Assembly (NCBI GenBank): GCA_002104905.1
Contig: MCFE01000856.1
Location: forward strand, 1 to 30,008
DNA length: 30,008 nucleotides
Source of the DNA: Basidiobolus meristosporus CBS 931.73
Taxonomy: Eukaryota; Basidiobolomycota; Basidiobolomycetes; Basidiobolales; Basidiobolaceae
Direction of reading: 5' to 3'
A program made the translations under genes and the position numbers. This document shows, piece by piece, positions 1-10,751 of this stretch (position 1 is the stretch's first letter; every line of letters begins with the position of its first letter). A model generated the notes under the pieces. It did not search any database, had not been told where the DNA came from, and was given only the letters and a program-made list of their open reading frames with translations.

Positions 1-3000
1 TGAAGAAGAAATAGGGAACTGGTCAGGAAAGCGAAACTAAAGTTGAGCAGGGAGTCGGCAATTTTGGATAGCTTTAAATTGATAGGTTTCCACATTGGTT
101 TTGGTCGAGAGATAACAACCGTATTGATGTCTATGAAGCCTTCTTTATATTTCACTATGGTGGCTAATATGTCGGAGGTTATCACCAAAAATAGAGAGAA
201 TGTTAACAAGAGTGTGATGATGGGTTTCAAATCCCCATTGACGAGTCGCTGGAGAGAAAGAAAGCCACGGATTCCAGCGGTAGAGGAGAAGACCCGGTAG
301 AGTACCCATACAACTATTGCTAGATTGCAGACGCACCTATCTGGTGAATGAAAAGGTCAGCTTCAATTCGCAACTGGAAGAGGGTAAAGAAGCAATACCC
401 AAATAAGTGAAATCGGATTCATGAGTCATGATATATCAAAGACACTAACTGCTTCTCAGGCTATCAAAAAGACACCTTTGAGTAGATCTGAAATCAACAA
501 GCGTTTGAAGAGAGGCTGCCATCTGCAATACCTATATATACTGGCCTTCAGATCTAAACCAGCATGGAACTACTACAGGATTCACTTCATTTAGGAGAAT
601 AGTTGCTACCAATAGTTTTGTATCGTGGATGCAGGTAGTGTTGTACTAGCTGGTAGATAGCCATGCAGTTTATAAATTGGTCGATGTTGGAGCTCAATGG
701 AGTGAAACTGACCGAGTGACAGGATCTCTAGAAGTGCCCTAGCTCTTTTGGATGCTTGTAGGGAGTGAGAATATCTCTAAATCACTGGTTTCTATGTTCT
801 GGTGTGCCTATGACACGGGTGATATAGCGGCTATGAATAGATAGCTAAGGGATTGAAAACCAGGCTATTTGTGTGTTTGGAGCTAAAAACAGCATAGAGT
901 CCAGTGGAGCCAGTGATTAGGAACCTGGCCAAGTAGTACGATGAATTAGGAAAGCTGTCTGCAGGGTGGTATTAAGCAATTAGGGTTAGTAGGCTGATGA
1001 TTCACATTTAGGTGGTCGGGTGGTCAGTTAGTTTGTTCGTGATCAGTACTCCCAGATGTTCTTCCTTTGCTTGGTTGGAGCCCACATCTCCAGCACGTTT
1101 TGGTCCACGGGAGCTCGTTAGTGTATCCTCTGCTGTACTACAGCCAAATGGAGACTTGTTGTCGTAGTAGCTTCATGCCTTGAATATGCTTGAGATACGA
1201 CAAGGTTGTGAAGATGACGTTGAGCAAAAAGAACGGCTTGGGTCACACCATGCATCATATAAGGAAATGAATCAAACCATTCTGTACTAAGCCCAGCTAA
1301 AGGGTGAGGAATAAAGCATTGTCCAATTGGTGCTGAAGGAATCCGAGTGGCCTCCTCAGAACCAACCTCTGTTCATCGAAGCATTTAATTAGCATGGGGA
1401 CCAGGAAGGTTATTGCTGATTTCTCTGAAGTAAATTGAAGTAGTGAGTCAGCACATTGAATTGGTCGCTAGATAGCTGCCTATTCTCAGACAAATGAAAT
1501 CAGGTTTTGCTTAAATGGAGACTTTGCATCACGCCCCAATGTTCCCTCCGAAGCCACATCTCCGACTATCTACAAAGCCTAATGGAGCCTGCACAACCGT
1601 AGATTTGTACCTAAGTATATGAGAATGTAGCACGCCGAAAGGTGTTGATCATCTTATGTGACGCTCCTTTGATTTTGAGAAGCAGAAAGGCCCCTTGTCC
1701 GCCACACATGGGGTAGGCTAACCAATCATCATTGGTGTATGAAGTGAATTGATTAATTCGAGTTTGTGCGTTTGAATCTGCCACCATCCAGGCAATTACA
1801 AGTGCATGTAGGAAACTGTAAGTTTCATTCTCCCAACCTACCTCTTTGTGTGGAGCCTCGTAAGTTTGTGTCGGGTAAAGTGTCGGGCCCTCTCCTCACA
1901 ATGGATTGCCGTTAAGTATCCGTGATCATGAACGGCAGGATAACTCCAATACTTCGAGCATTTCGATGTTGGCATCTCTTGGGAAACACGAAAGCCTAAC
2001 TAGGTAGCTTGATGATATACGCCATTAAGTAAATGTAACTCCAGGAGAAGCCCTAATCCAAGTGCATGGTGCCTCACCTGAACGTTTACCTAGTCTGCCA
2101 CAAAAACAACCAAACTATGGTTATCATACTCGTATCGTTGCTGGTCTGAAATCTTTTTCTCAATTAGCCAGTGTTGGTTGAAGCCCAGATGAGACATTGT
2201 ATGGTTCGCTATAATGCATATTGATTTTTCCATCCTGAGGTTTTTATGGACTATCTCGATGCAAAATCAAACCAAACACCTTGAAACGCTGATCTCGTAT
2301 CCAGTACTCATGTTTGTGATGACAAAATCCAAATATACATCTGGCCAACCATCGATACTGGTCTGGCAAGTGGCTTGGTTAGCAATCTAGCAGTTTGATC
2401 AAATTATGACGGGCTCCAGCGCTGACGCCTGCGGGAATCGCCGGCTCCCTTGGATTGTTGTATTCCCAGGTGAGAATAACGGGTTTGCATGGCATATCAA
2501 TGGGTGCAGTTTGCAGACCAAACTTATTGACAGCCCTTGGAAAGGCAGGCCGGGAGCATTACTTGTAACTCATGAAGCATCAATAAAATGCATCCATCTT
2601 TATTTGGTGTTATCGACGGACTGACTGTTCACTATTTTGATGTGAAATATCGATGTAAACCATGAGCAGAGGAGGTCCTCGGGTAGACCGTAACCACAAA
2701 AAAACAAAGCCCATCTACATATTGGTGGCTGAAGTTTTAAAATGAGATACTGGTCTCAAGAGTATGATCAATCCTGCTGGCCATCCGCACGCTAACCGGT
2801 GCTCCTGGCCGGGGACGGTGCTTTGCGGCACCTTGGAGGAGAGTGCTTGCGACCAGTACGTATAGCCATAGTCAACAACCCACGGCCTGACTTGCTCTAG
2901 CCTTTGTTTAGCAATGAATCATATGACCCCTACTCAACACGTGGCTCGAAGGCAGGCCCCTAATCAGCGATCTCCTAGTACATTCAAAGCACATCGTAAA

Positions 3001-3372
3001 AAAGGCCACTCCAATGTATCCTGATAAAATCAGCCATGGAAGTCCCAAGAAAACCTGCAAGTCGAAGATCCGGTGAGTTGTATTCCGTCCGTTTCGACAT
3101 GCCCATCGTAGGGGTGATGGCTGCGCTTATCCCAGGGATCTGAAATGGGAAGGAACAACTACGTTATGAAACAGTGTCATCACTGATAATTAAAGGCCTG
3201 GCCTGCAATTAAACAATGAATCAGTTTATTCGCCTATTTTGGTAGGTATGCAATATGGAATCTTCGAAAAACAAAATCTATTTGAACTGAAGTAATGCTT
3301 GATGTGCCTCAATCAGGTGGTGTATTGCCGATGGCCAAACAGAGCGCTCCATGTTTGCCCCCAATGACATCA
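1..3372. other. gene-poor subtelomeric stretch with a possible gene relic
   Basis: No convincing intact gene is seen here. The ATG-started open frames are all under 90 codons and match nothing I recognise. The most protein-like stretch is on the minus strand at 1614-1895, about 94 codons without a stop and lacking a usable start. A second minus-strand stretch near 2260-2400 reads smoothly for about 45 codons before a stop. The two may be parts of one decayed gene. A kinase-like reading (HRD-type triad) came to mind but is too weak to assert. The remaining sequence has no repeat array or RNA gene that I can identify. Confidence 0.5.
1614..1895 (-). pseudogene. unrecognised stop-free coding-like stretch, possible gene relic
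   Basis: Between in-frame stops the minus strand is open for about 94 codons. The first ATG is roughly a third of the way in, so an ATG-based scan would miss it. The translation has a protein-like composition, with runs such as YPTQTYEAPHKEVGWENETY and a hydrophobic segment FLHALVIAWMV. Upstream in the same frame there are several stops. It could be an exon of a decayed gene or chance. I cannot name a family. Confidence 0.2.
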
Positions 3373-4894
3373 CTAGTTCGTCAACTTCTGAAGCTCTTCC
3401 TCCAGGATATCCATGCCAAGTTTTACGTTTTCCAAAGTTGCCTGTGATCCCATATGGCCGATTCGGAAAATAACATTGGCTCCCTTGCCGTAGCTGAAAA
3501 TGCATAGAATGCATTAGAACAGATTGCTAAGAAATCCATGGAGCGCTGGCTGGTTAACTTACGATCCCCCAAGTGCAACTCCTCGAGCCTTGATTATGCT
3601 ATCCAGCTTCTGCCATTCGACTCCCTCTGGTACAACCAATGCAGTAACAGAGGGAGAGTTCAGGTACTCCACCTCCCCATCAAGCCACAGTTTCAATCCC
3701 ATCTTCTTAGCACGCTCGCGACAATACTCTGCAATCTCTCTGTGTCTTTGATATTCACCCTCGACATCCTTAAGAATAAGAATCAATTGTTCATTGAGTG
3801 CATCAATGTGAGGCCAGTTATGTGTGTATGGCGCGAGTTGATCCTAGTTAACCAAGTCAGTATCACCCGGTGCAACAATATTGATCCACTCACGGTTACC
3901 TGGACAACATTCTTCCAAGGCCATAATGCGTCATATCCAGCATAATTCACCTTCTCGATCTGCTTCCAGGCTCTCTCGCTAACAGTAACAATAGAGAGTG
4001 TGCTCTCGCATGACAACGCCTTTTGAGTGCCAAGCAAACCTTATTAGCAGGTCAATTTGTAAGTTGGCCATTTTGATTGGACAAACAGGAACTCCTATAC
4101 CTAGATCAATGCACCATCCATTCACATCTACCGGCACGGCAACACCGGCGCTAACAAAATCAACACAGTAGAGCCCATTATTTTCGCGCACGTATTTTCC
4201 AATGATTTCTACGGCCGGTGAGTTCAAAACCCCAGTAGGGGTGTCACAAAGAACCGCTATTCAAGTACAAATGAGTACAACCGAAGGATTTTGCCTCCGG
4301 GATATCCTCTTTAGTCAGAGCCCGAGAAACATACCTGTAACTAGATTGGGCTGGAACCGTTGAATTTTTTCTTTGACCTTTTCTACGTTGATGGCTTCAT
4401 TGTATTCAAATGAGAGGAGCTCCACCTTGACGTTTGGGTATCTGAGTTGTTTCACCATGTCGCTAAAACCATCTCCGTAGACCCCATTGCCAATACAAAG
4501 AACTCGAAATTCCTCAGGGAAATCGAACGGCCAAGGCAAAACACTTTTAATTGCCGACCATAGAGCAAGCATGCCTACAATCACGTTATATATTTGCCAT
4601 AAGTGGCAAGATGAATGTCTAAGCTTACCCTCGCCACTCTGTATGACTACGCTAGAGCCTTCAGATGTCTTCACGTTTAATAACTCGCTCAAGTTATTAC
4701 AAGTTTTCTCATACAGCGCAAAGAATTCGGGTTCGACATCAGGACTACCATAGAATCTTTCTTGGTAGAGTTTTACAAGATGTTCTGGGACTACAGTAGG
4801 TCCTTCATTAGACAGAGTTAGCACATAGCTTCAAGAGGTATAACAGCGTAATATGCAGTTTACCAGGTACTAAGGCGGCAGTATATCTGTTCAT
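3373..4894 (-). CDS. class V PLP-dependent aminotransferase (alanine-glyoxylate/serine-pyruvate type), 7 exons
   Basis: I rebuilt this gene by hand from GT-AG junctions and residue continuity: exons 4864-4894, 4629-4802, 4335-4574, 4101-4256, 3900-4039, 3563-3843 and 3373-3493. They total 1143 nt, giving 380 aa and ending in TAG. The first exon is only 31 nt, and joining it restores the N-terminal GPTVVPE signature. Family landmarks are QSGEG, CIGNGVYGD, CDTPTGVLN, DFVSAG and GTQKAL, whose lysine is the expected PLP Schiff-base residue. The C-terminus contains YGKGANVIFRIGHMG. Introns are 54-78 nt. Known members interconvert glyoxylate and glycine, or serine and pyruvate, often in peroxisomes or mitochondria. 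The last residues (KLTN) are not an obvious peroxisomal signal. No broken frame was found, so the gene looks functional despite its subtelomeric position. Exact substrate is uncertain. Confidence 0.85.
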
Positions 4895-5993
4895 GATGTA
4901 GTCTTGAAAATGAACTTTGAGCATTTATAATCATCTGTGATCAATTCACCGAACGAAAGCTGAGAAACCTATCAATTCGTCAGAAATCGATGTTCCACAA
5001 GATTGACTTAAATCTCAAGGAAACCCAGTTACTCCTAATAGCAATCGCAAATAAGATGGCCATTCTTGCGTAGCTAGATAAACAGTCCAGGGGTGTGGGA
5101 GTGTTATATTTGGAGCTCAATATTCTGGATATGAGCAGAATCAGGTGTGCGAAGCAACCAGTCAATTCCAGTACAAAGCAAGGGATTCTTAGTGATCCTT
5201 CCTAATAGTTGATAGACATAAGCATGACCTGGCGCAAGTGCAATGCGGGCATTATTATTGTGTATGGAAGTGAGCCTGGGATTCAATTAGATATCTTGAT
5301 ACATGTGATTGTTAGGGCTACGTATCTAAGATCAGTATATTTAGGTTGCTTCAGTATTTGTTATTCAGCAGCGTGTTAGGGATGTGCTTTCCATAAGCCT
5401 GTCATCAAGAGACATCTGCATACCTGCAAGTCTATGATGTTTGAGGTTGTTACTTTTGTAGCTGCAAGATTGTTATAGCGATTGCTTTTTGTGTTTAGTG
5501 CATCAGAATACATGGATCAGTGATACTGAGCCATTCAAGAAGCATTTAGCTTTGAGTATGCCCTCTATACCTCACACCAGATGGTAGTATTGAAAGCGCC
5601 AGGCCGATCTCGTGATTTGTAGCATATATTAGTGGTTCCAGGAGAAATAGGAATAATAGCTTGATATCATCGCAAACAACGTAGGAACTAATTCCCTACA
5701 GTTCTCTCTCATCGTGCAGATGAAGGGTGTATGCTCTATGACACGATTGTTATGATGAGATAGGTTGTCATCACACTAAGGGGAAGCATTGCTGGCTTAT
5801 TTAATAATATAATGTATTCAATGCTAATATTCCCTTTGGATGTAACATCTAGTTTCACAAGACGCAGACACTCAAACTGAATATATCAGATTGGAGCACA
5901 CACTGTCTTCGAACGATTTGTCATGAATGCCGGTACTAGTTAATCCATATCTGTTTCAACATTAGGGGGCAGGGGGAATCAAAACTCGACGCA
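4895..5993. other. intergenic region, no gene recognised
   Basis: About 1.1 kb between the divergently transcribed aminotransferase and the Kex2-repeat precursor. It holds only short open frames (two overlapping minus-strand frames of about 60 codons near 4980-5286) with no recognisable motif. It probably contains the promoters of both neighbours. No repeat or RNA gene was seen. Confidence 0.5.
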
Positions 5994-6000
5994 TATAAAA
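5994..6000 (+). promoter_or_regulatory. TATA box of the Kex2-repeat precursor gene
   Basis: A perfect TATAAAA lies 89 nt before the first ATG of the repeat precursor and 137 nt before the alternative start at 6137. The leader between them is CT-rich and AC-rich, as is common in highly expressed fungal genes. Inferred from motif and position only. Confidence 0.6.
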
Positions 6001-6088
6001 GACGCAGATGCTCTTTGTAAACAGGCATCGGAGTCCAGCTCTTCAAGTCTCCCACTAAAGCACTTTCATTTGCACCTTCATCATCACA

Positions 6089-9000
6089 ATGACTGCCTTT
6101 ATGAACAACGTTTCCACTGCTTCCAACGGAGGAATAATGAAGAAGGCTCTTATTATGATGATGATCTCCCCACTGTTCACATCAAGCAATGTCATGGCCC
6201 TACCCTCTTTCGAAAGTAACGAGGTTATGATGGCCGAGGATATGGTTGATGGTCGCAGCGATTTTCTAGGTGCAAATAATCGGGCATTCGAGCAGCTCTT
6301 CAAGAGACAACAAACTGAAGAAACTGCAAGTGCTGATGTGGGAAGGGCTACTTCTGATATTCAAGAAGCTACCAAGCGTGATCTTTATGAAGTGGAGATG
6401 ACTGATGTTGAGGCTGAACTTCTCGAGAAGTTCATGAAGCTTAATACAAAGAACATTGTACCATTGCTGAAGAAGTATGTTCCGCTCCTCAAGACTTTTG
6501 CACCCAACTACCTGAACCTCACTGTCAAGGATCTCTTGAAGAAGCTCGGTCTTCACAAGCACCTTGTCACTCTTGGTCTTGACGAGGCTCCAGCCCCAGC
6601 TCCAGTTGAGGGAGGCGAGAACTACAGCAAGCGTGACCTCTATGAGGTTGAGATGACTGACGCTGAAGCCGAAGCTTTCGGAAAACTCAAGCAGCTCATT
6701 CCCAACGTCAAGAAGCTTGTTCCTTTGTTGAAGACATATGGTCCAATCATCAAGGCCATGGCTCCCAACTACCTGAACCTCACTGTCAAGGACCTCTTGA
6801 AGAAGCTCGGTCTTCACAAGCACCTTGTCACTCTTGGTCTTGATGAGGCTCCAGCCCCAGCTCCAGTTGAGGGAGGCGAGAACTACAGCAAGCGTGACCT
6901 TTATGAGGTTGAGATGAGTGATGCTGAAGCTGAGGCTTTCGAACGGTTCAAGAAGCTTATTCCCAACACCAAGAAGTTCATTCCTATGTTGAAGAAGTAC
7001 ATTCCGCTCCTCAAGACTTTTGCACCCAACTACCTGAACCTCACTGTCAAGGACCTCTTGAAGAAGCTCGGTCTTCACAAGCACCTTGTCACTCTTGGTC
7101 TTGATGAGGCTCCAGCCCCAGCCCCAGTTGAGGGAGGTGAGAACTACAGCAAGCGTGACCTTTATGAGGTCGAGATGAGTGATGCTGAAGCTGAGGCTTT
7201 CGGTCAACTCAAGAAACTTCTTCCCAACGTCAAGAAACTTGTTCCAATGTTGAAGAAGTATGTTCCGCTCCTCAAGACTTTTGCACCCAACTACCTGAAC
7301 CTCACTGTCAAGGACCTCTTGAAGAAGCTCGGTCTTCACAAGCACCTTGTCACTCTTGGCCTTGACGAGGCTCCAGCCCCAGCTCCAGTTGAGGGAGGTG
7401 AGAACTACAGCAAGCGTGACCTTTATGAGGTTGAGATGACTGACGCTGAAGCCGAAGCTTTCGGAAAACTCAAGCAGCTCATTCCCAACGTCAAGAAGCT
7501 TGTTCCTTTGTTGAAGACATATGGTCCAATCATCAAGGCCATGGCTCCCAACTACCTGAACCTCACTGTCAAGGACCTCTTGAAGAAGCTCGGTCTTCAC
7601 AAGCACCTTGTCACTCTTGGTCTTGATGAGGCTCCAGCCCCAGCCCCAGTTGAGGGTGGTGAAAACTATAGCAAGCGTAACCTTTATGAGGTTGAGATGA
7701 GTGATGCTGAAGCCGAAGCTTTTGGAAAACTCAAGCAGCTTGTCCCTTTGTTGAAGACATATGGTCCAATCATCAAGGCCATGGCTCCCAACTACCTGAA
7801 CCTCACTGTCAAGGATCTCTTGAAGAAGCTCGGTCTTCACAAGCACCTTGTCACTCTTGGTCTTGACGAGGCTCCAGCCCCAGCCCCAGTTGAGGGAGGT
7901 GAGAACTACAGCAAGCGTGATCTCTATGAGGTTGAGATGACTGACGCTGAAGCCGAAGCTTTCGGAAAACTCAAGCAGCTCATTCCCAACGTCAAGAAGC
8001 TTGTTCCTTTGTTGAAGACATATGGTCCAATCATCAAGGCCATGGCTCCCAACTACCTGAACCTCACTGTCAAGGACCTCTTGAAGAAGCTCGGTCTTCA
8101 CAAGCACCTTGTCACTCTTGGTCTTGACGAGGATCCAGCCCCAGCCCCAGTTGAGGGAGGTGAGAACTACAGCAAGCGTGACCTCTATGAGGTTGAGATG
8201 AGTGATGCTGAAGCCGAAGCTTTTGGAAAACTCAAGCAGCTTGTCCCTTTGTTGAAGACATATGGTCCAATCATCAAGGCCATGGCTCCCAACTACCTGA
8301 ACCTCACTGTCAAGGATCTCTTGAAGAAGCTTGGTCTTCACAAGCACCTTGTCACTCTTGGTCTTGACGAGGCTCCAGCCCCAGCCCCAGTTGAGGGAGG
8401 CGAGAACTATAGCAAGCGTGACCTCTATGAGGTTGAGATGAGTGATGCCGAAGTCGAAGCCTTTGGAAAACTCAAGCAGCTTATTCCTAAACTCAAGAAA
8501 CTCATTCCTCTGTTCAAGAAGAAATCCTCTCTCAAAGCTGCCGCTTCCAAAGCAGGCAAGGGCCCAGTCAAACGCGACCTCTATGAGGTTGAGATGACTG
8601 ACGCTGAAGCCGAAGCTTTCGGAAAACTCAAGCAGCTCATTCCCAACGTCAAGAAGCTTGTTCCTTTGTTGAAGACGTATGGTCCAATCATCAAGTCCAT
8701 GGCTCCCAACTACCTGAACCTCACTGTAAAGGACCTCTTGAAGAAGCTCGGTCTTCACAAGCACCTTGTCACTCTTGGTCTTGATGAGGCTCCAGCCCCA
8801 GCTCCAGTTGAGGGAGGTGAGAACTACAGCAAGCGTGACCTCTATGAGGTTGAGATGAGTGATGCTGAAGCCGAAGCTTTCGGAAAACTCAAGCAGCTCA
8901 TTCCCAACGTCAAGAAGCTTGTTCCTTTGTTGAAGACATATGGTCCAATCATCAAGGCCATGGCTCCCAACTACCTGAACCTCACTGTCAAGGATCTCTT

Positions 9001-9220
9001 GAAGAAGCTCGGTCTTCACAAGCACCTTGTCACTCTTGGTCTTGATGAGGCTCCAGCCCCAGCCCCAGTTGAGGGAGGTGAGAACTACAGCAAGCGTGAA
9101 GTTATCCCTGGTCGTGATGATGGTCAAGAGACATCAAAAGAAACCGACTTGGGAGGCCCCACTCCTGGAAATCCCAACGATGAAGAGGCTGCCAAGAAAA
9201 AAGCTGAAGTCAAAGCTTGA
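6089..9220 (+). CDS. secreted Kex2-processed repeat precursor (KEP-like), 11 tandem units
   Basis: A single open frame of 1043 aa with no cysteine or tryptophan. A signal peptide fits best after Met17 (ATG at 6137: MKKALIMMMISPLF, cleavage near VMA-LPS), so the true start may be 6137 rather than 6089. A propeptide with KR at residues 72-73 and 96-97 precedes eleven units (residues 98-1003), each starting DLYEVEM (NLYEVEM in unit 6) and ending in KR. Unit lengths are 85, 87, 87, 87, 87, 80, 87, 80, 52, 87 and 87 aa, followed by a 40-aa acidic tail. A typical unit has an acidic head, a lysine-rich helix-prone middle with HKH, an APAPAP stretch, and NLT and NYS sequons. Kex2 in the late Golgi should release the units as peptides. 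Such precursors are known in fungi as hydrophobic repellents, RiPP precursors, pheromone-like or host-active peptides. No tailoring enzyme (UstYa-like) is seen nearby. Function is unknown. Confidence 0.85.
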   Translation: MTAFMNNVSTASNGGIMKKALIMMMISPLFTSSNVMALPSFESNEVMMAEDMVDGRSDFLGANNRAFEQLFKRQQTEETASADVGRATSDIQEATKRDLYEVEMTDVEAELLEKFMKLNTKNIVPLLKKYVPLLKTFAPNYLNLTVKDLLKKLGLHKHLVTLGLDEAPAPAPVEGGENYSKRDLYEVEMTDAEAEAFGKLKQLIPNVKKLVPLLKTYGPIIKAMAPNYLNLTVKDLLKKLGLHKHLVTLGLDEAPAPAPVEGGENYSKRDLYEVEMSDAEAEAFERFKKLIPNTKKFIPMLKKYIPLLKTFAPNYLNLTVKDLLKKLGLHKHLVTLGLDEAPAPAPVEGGENYSKRDLYEVEMSDAEAEAFGQLKKLLPNVKKLVPMLKKYVPLLKTFAPNYLNLTVKDLLKKLGLHKHLVTLGLDEAPAPAPVEGGENYSKRDLYEVEMTDAEAEAFGKLKQLIPNVKKLVPLLKTYGPIIKAMAPNYLNLTVKDLLKKLGLHKHLVTLGLDEAPAPAPVEGGENYSKRNLYEVEMSDAEAEAFGKLKQLVPLLKTYGPIIKAMAPNYLNLTVKDLLKKLGLHKHLVTLGLDEAPAPAPVEGGENYSKRDLYEVEMTDAEAEAFGKLKQLIPNVKKLVPLLKTYGPIIKAMAPNYLNLTVKDLLKKLGLHKHLVTLGLDEDPAPAPVEGGENYSKRDLYEVEMSDAEAEAFGKLKQLVPLLKTYGPIIKAMAPNYLNLTVKDLLKKLGLHKHLVTLGLDEAPAPAPVEGGENYSKRDLYEVEMSDAEVEAFGKLKQLIPKLKKLIPLFKKKSSLKAAASKAGKGPVKRDLYEVEMTDAEAEAFGKLKQLIPNVKKLVPLLKTYGPIIKSMAPNYLNLTVKDLLKKLGLHKHLVTLGLDEAPAPAPVEGGENYSKRDLYEVEMSDAEAEAFGKLKQLIPNVKKLVPLLKTYGPIIKAMAPNYLNLTVKDLLKKLGLHKHLVTLGLDEAPAPAPVEGGENYSKREVIPGRDDGQETSKETDLGGPTPGNPNDEEAAKKKAEVKA
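6380..9097 (+). repeat. coding tandem repeat, 261-bp unit (240- and 156-bp variants)
   Basis: Eleven in-frame units of the precursor gene follow one another with no spacer. The 3' half of each unit (the YLNLTVKDLLKKLG to NYSKR part) is nearly identical at DNA level in ten units, whereas the middle falls into two types: a YVPLLKTFAPN type (units 1, 3, 4) and a YGPIIKAMAPN type (units 2, 5-8, 10, 11). Units 6 and 8 share the same 21-bp deletion. Unit 9 is short and diverged. The pattern indicates recent unequal exchange or gene conversion. Confidence 0.9.
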
Positions 9221-9252
9221 TAGAGAATTTCTCAACATTCAAATTTCCTTCT

Positions 9253-9258
9253 AATAAA
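9253..9258 (+). terminator. AATAAA polyadenylation signal of the repeat precursor
   Basis: AATAAA begins 33 nt after the TGA stop at 9218-9220. It is a plausible 3'-end signal. The actual cleavage site cannot be seen from the sequence. Confidence 0.5.
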
Positions 9259-9489
9259 AATCGCTTGACACAATCATATACTTGTACTCTGAGAATTGAA
9301 CTATTAAATGATGCATCCGGTGCATGTGAGAGTGAAAGGTAGACATCAAAGGCATTTATCAATGTAAGGATTTGAAATCGAAGGAAGAAAATGGGCAAAG
9401 GATTTTGTTTCTAGCAAGCTCATAGCATATGCGCTCAAGTCAATGGTGCTTTATTGTGGTAAACCAAAGTGAGGGTAAGTTTTTGATAT

Positions 9490-10751
9490 TCATAGAATAT
9501 TCGATGTATCTTTTCTGAATATCAGGCTCATTGTCCTCAAAAGCTTCATATCCCATCCAACTGAATACACCGCTCTTGGCCATTGTGCTGTCAAGGTATG
9601 AACGATTGCATTCGTTACATGCTCTGCGGTGGGGGCCAAAGATGCCATCCTTTCCATGTAGACTCTCAGCAGTTCAAGTTGTTGGATCTGTTGCCCAAAG
9701 GCAATTTTGGAAGTTGACTTCGAAGGGTCCAAGAGCTCAATCAAATCGAGAAAATCCTGTCGTAGGCCAATCAGTTGGAGCTGAAGTCGGTTACGCTGAA
9801 TCATATCTTACCTCGGTAAGGATTCTACACTCTGGGAATGCGGTGCTGTATATGCCTAGTAAGGGGTATAAACATTTTGATATAGATCCGTGAATGCCAA
9901 GTGAAAGTATCACCTGCTTCAATGATACTACACGATAGCCCCGTCTGTCTCGTACTCTCCAGCCAACGAGCAAATGTCTGCTCAAATCCCTTGAACACCG
10001 AGGTATTACTTAGTTGATGTTTATAAAGCAGTCTCGGTGCGGTTGAGCCAAAAATCACGACCCTTCCGCTCTTATCAAGTAAAGAAATCAGCTCGTTCAG
10101 AAAACCCACACTCTTGCCTAATCTAAGCTCTAATCTGGAGGCAAGGTCACACGAATCCCACTCGTCTGGTAAGGCAGGGAAGACCCTTGAGTTGTGTATT
10201 ATACCAACAAGCTGGCCCGATATATCTTCAAGCAGCCGCTTGAGATCTTGGTGCGTTTGGTACGGCGTATGATGGGATTGGAGGTTGACCAACACCCCAA
10301 GTATCTCTTTCTTACCACCTTTTAAAGTGTGGATATTCTCCAGTTCTGACCAATTTCGAACCCCGATAATCACCGTGTAGCCTAGCTCACTCAAACAGAG
10401 GGCTATATCCCGGCCAGCACCTAGCCCTCCTCGCGTAATAAAGACGACCGGGCGCTGAGCCCTCAATGTGCTTGGTCTGGGCGGCTTCTGCCCCGATAGC
10501 AAATGTGATATGCTTTGGTTGAATGAGTGAATCCAATCAAGCAGTTCATCCAGCAAATACAAAACGAATCCCGATAGATGCATCAAGATAGATAGGCAAT
10601 TGGATATCGCTGAGATGGAGACCCGAGGAAGTGACGGATTTGCAAAAAGACTAGGATGGGCCGTCCTGGGGCTGCCTAAGATGAATAATACAGCTACGTG
10701 ACCTTGACCTCTGCAGTCAGTATTTAAGCAAAAGAGGCACACACGCCACAT
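9490..10751 (-). CDS. short-chain dehydrogenase-like protein (possibly DUF1776 family), 3 exons
   Basis: Reconstructed exons are 9914-10751, 9812-9855 and 9490-9756 (introns of 58 and 55 nt), giving 1149 nt, 382 aa and a TGA stop. The N-terminal 70 residues are hydrophobic in parts (ILMHLSGFVLYLLDELL), suggesting a membrane anchor. A second in-frame Met there could be the real start. A Rossmann-like segment follows (VVFITRGGLGAGRDIA, then VIIGVRN), with the typical later strand GRVVIFGSTAP. The usual YxxxK pair is not clear: the corresponding region reads TSVFKGFEQTFARWLE, so catalytic activity is doubtful. The C-terminal exon (HVTNAIVHTL, then QWPRAVYSVGWD) resembles the SDR end seen in fungal DUF1776 and 11-beta-HSD-like proteins. 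Substrate is unknown. The gene converges on the repeat precursor. Confidence 0.7.

Noticed and set aside
980-989. TTAGGGTTAG inside the gene-poor left part
   Set aside because: A ten-base match with no LINE tail next to it, which is expected by chance in a sequence of this size.
3373-4894. Initial view that the aminotransferase is a pseudogene broken into small frames
   Set aside because: The breaks coincide with GT-AG introns of 54-78 nt, and joining the seven exons gives a continuous 380-aa protein with conserved motifs.
6266-9127. A 953-codon open frame antisense to the Kex2-repeat precursor
   Set aside because: It exists because one repeat unit happens to be stop-free on the opposite strand and is copied many times. 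The sense strand has the signal peptide, KR sites, TATA box and poly(A) signal.
6089-9220. Repeat precursor as a dikaritin/ustiloxin-type RiPP
   Set aside because: Units are far longer than usual RiPP cores, and no UstYa-like tailoring gene is seen in the window. It cannot be excluded if the tailoring genes lie elsewhere.
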